DNA of 64,000 nt from Methanobacteriota archaeon (lineage in GTDB: Archaea; Thermoplasmatota; Poseidoniia; Poseidoniales; Thalassarchaeaceae): the NCBI GenBank assembly GCA_002718995.2, contig PBGL02000022.1, forward strand, positions 13,340 to 77,339. Reading direction: 5' to 3'. Shown piece by piece: positions 1 through 6,783 of the stretch (its first letter is position 1; every line of letters starts with the position of its first letter). The notes under the pieces were generated by a model. That model was not told the DNA's origin and did no database searches. It saw nothing but the letters and a program-made list of their open reading frames with translations. The position numbers were made by a program, and so were the translations under genes.

Positions 1-348
<348 letters not shown>

Positions 349-352
349 AGCA

Positions 353-874
353 GTGGAGACAATCGTCCTCGGAGGAGGCTGCTTCTGGTGCGTCGAAGAG
401 GCAATCAAGGGCCTGAGGGGAGTCTCAGCGGTCGTCCCAGGGTACTCCGGTGGCCACGTTGAAGAGCCGACTTACGAGCAGGTTTGCGGAAAGAGGACCG
501 GGCACGCAGAGGTCGTAATGGTCACTTTCGATCCATCCATCTTGGACAGGATCGCACTTCTAGAGGTATTCTTCACATGTCATGACCCAACTCAACTGAA
601 CAGACAGGGTAACGACATAGGCCCACATTACAGGAGCGCAGTATTCTACTCAGACGGTCGACAGAGGGATGACGTGCTGTCAGTAATTGATGGCCTCAAA
701 GATGCATTTGACGATGATATTATGACCGAGGTCTCACCCCTTGAGAATTTCTACGAGGCTGAGAAATACCACCACGATTATTTCGAGAATAACCCATCTA
801 ATCCATATTGCATGATGGTCGTGGCTCCGAAAATTGCTAAGACCAGAGCCAAGCACGCCCACCTGTATGAGTGA
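353..874 (+). CDS. msrA: Peptide methionine (S)-S-oxide reductase MsrA
   Basis: The 173-aa product reduces methionine-S-sulfoxide in oxidised proteins and has normal MsrA length. The catalytic motif GGGCFWCVEEA is at residues 6-16. It has Cys where many members have Gly (GCFWC rather than GCFWG), a known variant. The second family block, HDPTQLNRQGNDIGPHYRSAV, follows at about 78-98. The start is GTG, placed by the SD directly upstream. The end overlaps the next gene by 8 bp. A repair enzyme of this kind fits an aerobic cell in sunlit water. No MsrB is seen in the window. Confidence 0.95.
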   Translation: METIVLGGGCFWCVEEAIKGLRGVSAVVPGYSGGHVEEPTYEQVCGKRTGHAEVVMVTFDPSILDRIALLEVFFTCHDPTQLNRQGNDIGPHYRSAVFYSDGRQRDDVLSVIDGLKDAFDDDIMTEVSPLENFYEAEKYHHDYFENNPSNPYCMMVVAPKIAKTRAKHAHLYE

Positions 875-1895
875 GGCGGAACTGGCACCCGAGCCCTGGC
901 CTGTCCACCTCCTAGGTTTGATCAGCCCCGCTCTCGCAATCTCTGGGAACCTGCTCGGTGGCGTCTATACCCTGATGGGAGTCGTCTTCATTTGGGGAGT
1001 TGGCCCAATACTCGATGTGGTCATGGGAGAGTCAAAATCCCCCCGGCCCCCTAGGGAATCAGGTACCCCCTTCGAGGCACTGCTTTGGGTACATGGAATT
1101 CTTCATTTCGTAATGATGGGGACATTCGTCTTCTTCGCAGCCTCTGAGGGAATGACAAGATGGCTTCTCGCAGCATCCTTGTCGACGGGCCTCGTGGCCG
1201 CTGCTTCAGCCATTGTGACTGCACACGAGCTCGGGCATAAGAGACCAAGGAGCCCGGGTTGGAGGCTCGCTAGGGCACTTCTGTTCAGTATCAACTACCC
1301 TCACTTCACCACTGAGCACAACCACAATCACCACAAGAATGTGGCAACGGACAGCGACCCTGCGAGCGCTACTTACGAACAGGGAATCTGGTCATTCTGG
1401 ATTTCGACCATCCCCGGGCAGTTCATTTCATCGGTTAGGGTCCACAATAGGAAGGGGAGGACCGGATTAAGAAACCCCTCATGGAGAGGATTGGGGGCCC
1501 AGATATTGGTAATATCCCTACTCATAGTGTCTCACTTGATGGACCAACTATGGGCATTGCCAGTACTATCAGGTTGGTTGGTTGTCTCCACAATCGCAAT
1601 AATGACTCTAGAGTATGTCAACTACATCAGACACTGGGCCCTTAGGAGAGGGGATGGTGGCAAGAAGTTCGAGGAAGAACACGCTTGGAATACCGAGGCC
1701 CGGTGGTCCAGATGGAGCCTTCTGGAACTCACTCGCCACTCAGACCACCATCTCAGAGCATCAGTTCCATTCTGGAAACTCAGGCCCTATCCAGATTCTC
1801 CGACTCTCCCCTCCGGCTACTATGCATGCTGGTGGCCCTGCTTGATACCCCCAATCTGGAGGAGGTTGATGAGGGGTAGGGCACCTGGTGTCTGA
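867..1895 (+). CDS. alkB: AlkB-like membrane diiron hydroxylase (alkane 1-monooxygenase family)
   Basis: The 342-aa polytopic membrane protein carries the histidine boxes of the AlkB/fatty-acid-desaturase superfamily in order: HELGHK, EHNHNHHKNVA and LTRHSDHHLRA. Between boxes 2 and 3 lies NYIRHWALRR, which aligns with the AlkB signature NYxEHYGL but has HWA in place of HYG. The tail (LPSGYYACWWPCLIPPIWRRLM) resembles AlkB C-termini. AlkB enzymes hydroxylate the terminal carbon of medium or long alkyl chains using rubredoxin-supplied electrons; no rubredoxin gene is visible here. I chose ATG 867, overlapping msrA by 8 bp, over the ORF-track Met at 834, which lies deep inside msrA. The alkane substrate is inferred; fatty acyl or other lipids are possible. 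Confidence 0.85.
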   Translation: MSEAELAPEPWPVHLLGLISPALAISGNLLGGVYTLMGVVFIWGVGPILDVVMGESKSPRPPRESGTPFEALLWVHGILHFVMMGTFVFFAASEGMTRWLLAASLSTGLVAAASAIVTAHELGHKRPRSPGWRLARALLFSINYPHFTTEHNHNHHKNVATDSDPASATYEQGIWSFWISTIPGQFISSVRVHNRKGRTGLRNPSWRGLGAQILVISLLIVSHLMDQLWALPVLSGWLVVSTIAIMTLEYVNYIRHWALRRGDGGKKFEEEHAWNTEARWSRWSLLELTRHSDHHLRASVPFWKLRPYPDSPTLPSGYYACWWPCLIPPIWRRLMRGRAPGV

Positions 1896-1978
1896 TGCAT
1901 AACTGGACATCCAGCAACCGAGCCTTCGACCTCTTCCATCGGAGTAACCTTCAATGGTGAATCTGATGGCAGCATCGC

Positions 1979-2416
1979 ATGGTTGTCCCAATAGGCGAGG
2001 ACGGTGAAGAAACGCCAGCCGATAAGGCATGGGCGATTCATGCTGCCATTATCGGTCTAAATACGGGTAATCTACTGTTTCGTGGACTCGAGTTAGATCC
2101 CGATAATCCTGAGATGGTAACAGTGGCATGCCTAGCAATCCTTGCAGCCGCCCTCCCCTTCCAAGCCATATTCTTCCTGATCAACTCGTACATACAGGAG
2201 GCCTCTAATGTCCATGAGATGGAGTATGTCATGCTGCAGAGGCTGTCACTGATATGCCAGACTATCTCCTACCTGTCTTTGACCGCTATCGGAATACTCA
2301 TGTTCGAGACCCATGTATACGTCGGAGGGAGCTTCTTCGCAGGGTGCATAATCGCATTCTTCCTCCTTAGGACAGCGATGACCCAGGCCGAGACCCTATC
2401 TAGTGTCAGAAGGTGA
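1979..2416 (+). CDS. Hypothetical three-TM membrane protein
   Basis: A 145-aa protein with an acidic N-terminus (GEDGEETPAD) followed by hydrophobic segments at roughly 48-70, 86-106 and 112-132. I do not recognise the family. It lies 83 bp after the AlkB-like gene and 53 bp before another membrane protein, all on the same strand, so these may be co-transcribed. Nothing in the sequence assigns a substrate or enzyme role. Confidence 0.65.
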   Translation: MVVPIGEDGEETPADKAWAIHAAIIGLNTGNLLFRGLELDPDNPEMVTVACLAILAAALPFQAIFFLINSYIQEASNVHEMEYVMLQRLSLICQTISYLSLTAIGILMFETHVYVGGSFFAGCIIAFFLLRTAMTQAETLSSVRR

Positions 2417-2469
2417 ATTACGGGTAATTCGTAGAGAGGTTGATTGCTGGGCCTCTCTTGAGTGCACAT

Positions 2470-3279
2470 ATGGCGGACGCGTTTGCTATACCCAGTATGC
2501 CCCCTGCATCACCATGGGACGCATACTTGCTGATGCTGGCAATACCGTTCATATTGAGACTAGTTTTCATCTCTCCTCCATTGGTAGATTTGATCAACAC
2601 ATACGCCCCACCCGGCGAGAGGACAAAACACGTCAAGTGGTTCCTCGGACAGATTAAGTCATTACCAGTAAAGGGGTTCTGGCTAATAGTGGCCAACGAA
2701 GTGATGGCATTCATTCTACCAGCTTTGATTGCCGTAGGGGCTAGGTATTGGCTCGGCCCCATCGGTTGGCCTACGTGGGAACAAACTCCTCAGATGGGTG
2801 TGTTCCTTCTAATTCTCGCAGGCTTGGGGTGGCTCTTGTCGGACTTCTCCAAGGTCATGCGCTCCCGCAGGGACATCCAGATGATATCGAAATACAACCT
2901 CAGTACCGCAAAGATGGTTGTTCAGGGAGCAGTCGCCGGCCGCCAGATACTTCAGAATGTCACTGAGACCGGAATACCTAGGCCCTGGAGAGAGGTGATT
3001 GACGTTGAACACGAGGTAGATGGCATCACAACAACCGTCCCTGCAGACAACCCCCTGAAGGAAGTCGTGTACGGGTTGTTGGATTTGGGTGCGGACGCTC
3101 TCGAAGAGATTCTCGGCAAAGTGAAGGAGCCAGCATCGGCAGCCATGGAGAAGTTCGACAGAGAGATCCAAGATCGTGTCACGAAGAGGGCGCAGGCCTC
3201 TGCAAGGTCCCTTGTCCAGAACATCTTGTTCTCAATAGCGCCGATAATTGTGCTAGTGGGGCTAGATCGCTTGATCTAG
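2470..3279 (+). CDS. Hypothetical membrane protein with C-terminal amphipathic region
   Basis: A 269-aa protein from ATG 2470; a TTG at 2440 would add ten residues but has no proper SD spacing. Hydrophobic segments occur near residues 15-40, 65-90 and 105-125. A soluble, charged region of about 100 residues follows, with an amphipathic helix (EEILGKVKEPASAAMEKFDREIQ) and a last TM near the C-terminus. The family is not recognised. The 3' end overlaps the convergent MFS gene by 18 bp. Confidence 0.65.
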   Translation: MADAFAIPSMPPASPWDAYLLMLAIPFILRLVFISPPLVDLINTYAPPGERTKHVKWFLGQIKSLPVKGFWLIVANEVMAFILPALIAVGARYWLGPIGWPTWEQTPQMGVFLLILAGLGWLLSDFSKVMRSRRDIQMISKYNLSTAKMVVQGAVAGRQILQNVTETGIPRPWREVIDVEHEVDGITTTVPADNPLKEVVYGLLDLGADALEEILGKVKEPASAAMEKFDREIQDRVTKRAQASARSLVQNILFSIAPIIVLVGLDRLI

Positions 3280-4521
3280 CATCTTCTTCTCTTCGGGCGT
3301 AGCTAGTAATATCCAAAGTAATCCAGCCATAATTTGCAAGGCCCCCGTGGCAATTATTGTCTCCCTCAGGGTCATTATCCCATTTTCAAGAATCAACCCA
3401 GCGGCTACTGTCGATAGCCCCATTGTCATCGTGATCCCAAGCGAGTCAGTGCCGAATACCCTCCCTAGCCACTCATCGGCCGACCTCTTCTGAAGCATGG
3501 TGGTCGAAAGGACCCAGTTCACCCCGCTAGCGGCATGTGAAATGAACACATAGACGAGGATAACCATCGTCCAATCGGAAACCGCTACGGCCATGTAGAA
3601 CGCCCCACTGATAATCAGAACTCCGCCTAGTAGGTAGGGAACCAGCCCAACGTTCGCCATCAATCGTCGACTGACTATGGGTCCGAAACCAGAGCCAAAG
3701 CCCCTGGCCATGTACAGTATCCCTATTCCGGCCGCTACATCCCCGAAGCCGGCCTCTTTGCCAATGAGTATCAGCAGGAATACCTGGGCCCCACCACCAG
3801 AGGCCCACATCGCCTTCGCCAGCACGACTCTCCTGATCGGGGGATTCGATAGGATGTACTTCCATCCAGACCAGATCTCGTCGAGCATGACAGTGGCCCC
3901 CCCGTCCCTTTTCCCCGATTTTTTAGGACCGCCATGGGGAAGGGTCATAATGAGCAAAATCGCTATCAGGAAAGTAAGGGAGTCAATCCACAGCGCCGTC
4001 TCTATGCCGTACTTCGATATTGTCAATCCACCTATCCCGGCCCCGATTCCCATTGCCGCAGACCACCCTCCGGAAGAAAGAGCATTAGCGGAAAGCAACT
4101 CGTCCTCAGTGCAAATGTTGGGAACGTAGGCGGACTCAGCATTGGAGGAAATAGCCCTGCCCACGACCATCGCCATGCCCAGCAGGTATACAGAAGCCAG
4201 ACTGTCAAGAAGCCCCAAGTACAGAGCGAGAACTAGAATTGCGAACGACCAAACGTTCCCTATCACCATTAGCCACTTCCTTGGATAACGATCTGCTAGC
4301 ATGCCGGTGAGGGGCTCCAGTGGGGCGAAAGTGAAACTCCTGGTTGCGAGAACCCCTGCAATGGCCAACGGGGAATTGTCCGATGCCTCGCCTGCCAGCA
4401 AGAAGAGGGCAATCATGGAGAACCAATCGCCAATGTACGATATTTCATTGGCAGTGAACAGCCTTCTGTAGGCCTTGTTCGACCTCAGGAGGCCAATGTA
4501 ACTCACTTCTGCCATGGGCAT
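3262..4521 (-). CDS. Major facilitator superfamily transporter (EntS/MFS_3-like exporter)
   Basis: A protein of about 419 aa with around twelve hydrophobic segments. It has the MFS loop signature after TM2 (PLTGMLADRYPRKWLM), matching the G-x-L-a-D-r-x-x-r-r-x consensus. The N-terminus (LRSNKAYRRLFTANEISYIGDWF) is typical of the MFS_3 group that includes the enterobactin exporter EntS and multidrug exporters. The substrate cannot be read from sequence. I start at the ATG giving MPMAEVSY; two residues later is another ATG, and the upstream TTG-type start in the ORF track would run into the divergent orn region. It converges with the gene ending at 3279. Confidence 0.85.
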   Translation of the reverse strand: MPMAEVSYIGLLRSNKAYRRLFTANEISYIGDWFSMIALFLLAGEASDNSPLAIAGVLATRSFTFAPLEPLTGMLADRYPRKWLMVIGNVWSFAILVLALYLGLLDSLASVYLLGMAMVVGRAISSNAESAYVPNICTEDELLSANALSSGGWSAAMGIGAGIGGLTISKYGIETALWIDSLTFLIAILLIMTLPHGGPKKSGKRDGGATVMLDEIWSGWKYILSNPPIRRVVLAKAMWASGGGAQVFLLILIGKEAGFGDVAAGIGILYMARGFGSGFGPIVSRRLMANVGLVPYLLGGVLIISGAFYMAVAVSDWTMVILVYVFISHAASGVNWVLSTTMLQKRSADEWLGRVFGTDSLGITMTMGLSTVAAGLILENGIMTLRETIIATGALQIMAGLLWILLATPEEKKMLDQAI

Positions 4522-4590
4522 GCCCGAGCAGCCAACTCTATGATTCTGGCCCCCCAACACTCAAGACAGCATCTCTGTCGTCTTGCACCC

Positions 4591-5127
4591 ATGGAGGACA
4601 GACTCGTCTGGATGGACCTCGAGATGACGGGACTATACCCTGACGAGAATACAATCATCGAGATTGCTACAATTGTTACCGAGGCGGATCTGACAATAGT
4701 TGCCGAGGGGCCTGCTTTGGCAATATCTCAACCTGAGTCCGAGCTAGCAAAGATGGATGACTGGAACCTGACTCATCATACCAAGAACGGCCTCCTCAAG
4801 AGGGTCAGGTCAGATGGTGTTCCGATGGCAGAGGCAGAGCGAGTCACTCTGGAGTTCCTGATGGAGCACTGCCTAGCAGGTGTTTCACCGCTCTGTGGAA
4901 ACACAATAGGCCAGGATCGACGTTTCCTGAGGAGATATATGCCCGAGCTACACGAGTTCTTCCACTACCGAAGCGTCGACGTCACATCGGTGAAAGAGAT
5001 TGCGAAGCGGTGGTACCCCAAGGCACCCAGGTTCTCGAAGCCCTCTGGCCACAGGGCTCTTGACGACATCAGGGGGAGCATCCAGGAACTATCGCACTTC
5101 AGGGAGCACATCTTCAGGGATCAGTGA
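4591..5127 (+). CDS. orn: Oligoribonuclease (DEDDh 3'-5' exonuclease)
   Basis: Orn degrades 2-5-nt RNA (mainly dinucleotides) to mononucleotides in the last step of RNA decay. The 178-aa product has normal Orn length and all DEDDh motifs: DLEMTG with the first Asp and Glu near residues 8-10, NTIGQDRRFLRRYMPEL with the second Asp, and HRALDDI with the catalytic His and last Asp. The signature W..THH..(S/N)GL is present as WNLTHHTKNGLL. ATG 4591 gives the usual MEDRLVWMDLEMTG start; the ORF-track Met 17 codons upstream is not needed. Orn is mainly known from proteobacteria, actinobacteria and eukaryotes, so an archaeal copy suggests lateral transfer. Confidence 0.95.
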   Translation: MEDRLVWMDLEMTGLYPDENTIIEIATIVTEADLTIVAEGPALAISQPESELAKMDDWNLTHHTKNGLLKRVRSDGVPMAEAERVTLEFLMEHCLAGVSPLCGNTIGQDRRFLRRYMPELHEFFHYRSVDVTSVKEIAKRWYPKAPRFSKPSGHRALDDIRGSIQELSHFREHIFRDQ

Positions 5128-5821
5128 GTATGGGGCGCCCTTCCCTGTCAGTAAGAATCAGGTTGACGCCCAGGCCAGTCCTGTGGAATGCAATAATCTC
5201 CAATCCATGGATCCTATGGCCCGTCACGGATCTACCGAGGTATGGCAAGTCAGAATCCTCATGATCGACCACTTCATCGGGAGTCAGCCTCCTCCTCGCA
5301 CCCTCTACATCGTCGAACCAGGGTAGCACTCCTTCCGGTGAGTATCTCACTCCCAGTATCATGTCGCACCCCTCTGTCCATTGAGCCGCCTCGGCATCGG
5401 CCCCACTCGGGATCGCAACAGCATTCGGGTGGGTGTGAATCCAATGGGTGAATCTGCCCCCTCTGACACCCCTGTCCTCGGAAAGCACTCCATCGACCCA
5501 CTCTTCAGGGACATGGTGGACCGAGTAAGAGTCCCCTCTATTCACTAGATGCGGCGGCCCGAGGACGAATCCCTGGCCCGCGAAAAGCCCCTCGGAGTAG
5601 TCACATCCACAGAACATGTCATCGACGCCACTTGGGTGGGGAATATCGGGATCGGGGTCCATTCCGACCAGAATCTCGTCAGGGAGGGACTGGAACGTCC
5701 ACTCGAGAATCGTCGATAGAGTGTCAATTGGCATCAGCAGTATGGCGGGATAGTCATCCCGGCTATCGAGCGAGTGCTCGTTGTACTTAGCCGCAGCACC
5801 CATGAGCCAGCCTTCTGCCAC
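5114..5821 (-). CDS. JAMM/MPN+ metalloprotease-like protein
   Basis: A 235-aa protein whose centre carries HTHPNAVAIPSGAD, fitting the JAMM zinc motif H-x-H-P-x(6)-S-x(2)-D exactly. An upstream acidic residue in DEILVGM is a candidate for the catalytic Glu. JAMM proteases in archaea remove ubiquitin-like SAMP modifiers; others process sulfur carriers or Lys-linked adducts. A Cys-containing segment (MFCGCDYSEG) lies between the two motif halves. The ORF-track start is GTG; ATG 5803 (six residues later) is equally plausible. The 3' end overlaps orn by 14 bp in convergent orientation. No ubiquitin-like partner gene lies next to it, so the target is unknown. Confidence 0.7.
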   Translation of the reverse strand: MAEGWLMGAAAKYNEHSLDSRDDYPAILLMPIDTLSTILEWTFQSLPDEILVGMDPDPDIPHPSGVDDMFCGCDYSEGLFAGQGFVLGPPHLVNRGDSYSVHHVPEEWVDGVLSEDRGVRGGRFTHWIHTHPNAVAIPSGADAEAAQWTEGCDMILGVRYSPEGVLPWFDDVEGARRRLTPDEVVDHEDSDLPYLGRSVTGHRIHGLEIIAFHRTGLGVNLILTDREGRPILTDP

Positions 5822-5861
5822 GGTACCGGGCCCCAGTCAAACGACTTGAGTTCGACGGATG

Positions 5862-6722
5862 TCAATTGACCCGGATGTCCAGAACTAAGTGATCCCATTT
5901 TGGTGCGTAACTCTTGACTCGAACGATATCAGAAATTGTGAATTCGTAACTCGGATCCAGTCTGCGAAAATTTCTGACCACTTCTTCCGACCACTCACGG
6001 TGGGAATCAGAATTAGCCAATCCGTGAACGTGTATAGTCCCACCAGACTCCCGTAGAACCTCTATTGAGGGCCCGAAGCTACTCTCTGATGTGGGCAGGA
6101 GACCCAGGATTACCCTATCTGCAACCCCCTTCAGAACACCAGATGACTGACGATTGTCACCCTCGTGGATGGTACAATTTTCTCTGACCCCATTCCTCTT
6201 CAGATTCCACTTCAGTGCACCTATCGCCTCAGGATTCCATTCGCAGCAATGCACGTGAGCAGCCTCTGAGTGGATTAGTACTGGTAGCGAGTAATAGCCA
6301 ATACCCGAGAACATGTCCACAACCACTTCTCCTTGACTGACCACCTCCCCCATTCTTCTACGCTCGTTCACATTCCCGGCCGAGAACATGCACTTCGTCA
6401 TATTGTACCCATAGTCAACCCCGCTCTCCCTCCTAATCACCCAGTCGTCATCGCCAAGAAGCATCCTAACCCCGCTCTCCCTGTAATCGCCAGTTACCTC
6501 GCCAATTTGACCGAGCCGCGTCGCGCCTAGTCCGTCTGCCACTGCCCGCCATAGTCCATGGCCCCTGAACTCCGCCCAACCTCTGCTGGTGAAGGCATCC
6601 GAAGGGAGAAGCACGACATCAGAGAACTTCTCCCACTTCCTGGGCAACGAATCCGGCGGCCTCATCCCAAGATATTTCGAAACTGACTCTGCAAGCCTCT
6701 CGTGCGGCCCACTATCCGACAT
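5862..6722 (-). CDS. taw2: Taw2/TYW2-like tRNA(Phe) wyosine aminocarboxypropyltransferase
   Basis: A 286-aa Trm5/TYW2-superfamily Rossmann protein. The SAM-binding motif is VVDMFSGIGYYSLPVL, preceded by the family block FSAGNVNERRRM and followed by the acidic loop CCEWNPEAI. The motif normally NPP in Trm5 methyltransferases reads GLLPTSE. This resembles the TYW2/Taw2 version (GLxPSSE) and points to transfer of the 3-amino-3-carboxypropyl group of SAM to C7 of 4-demethylwyosine at tRNA-Phe position 37. It starts at ATG 6722, divergent from the large surface protein. The Trm5 alternative is less likely because of the changed NPP motif. Confidence 0.8.
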   Translation of the reverse strand: MSDSGPHERLAESVSKYLGMRPPDSLPRKWEKFSDVVLLPSDAFTSRGWAEFRGHGLWRAVADGLGATRLGQIGEVTGDYRESGVRMLLGDDDWVIRRESGVDYGYNMTKCMFSAGNVNERRRMGEVVSQGEVVVDMFSGIGYYSLPVLIHSEAAHVHCCEWNPEAIGALKWNLKRNGVRENCTIHEGDNRQSSGVLKGVADRVILGLLPTSESSFGPSIEVLRESGGTIHVHGLANSDSHREWSEEVVRNFRRLDPSYEFTISDIVRVKSYAPKWDHLVLDIRVN

Positions 6723-6783
6723 ACGATACGACGGGAGAACATCACTGATTCAGACTTATGGTACAGCGCACGCCCCCGAGGGC

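Noticed and set aside
834-867. Start of the AlkB-like gene at 834
   Set aside because: It would lie inside msrA by 41 bp and add residues (LRPEPSTPTC) unlike the family; ATG 867 gives a normal 8-bp overlap.
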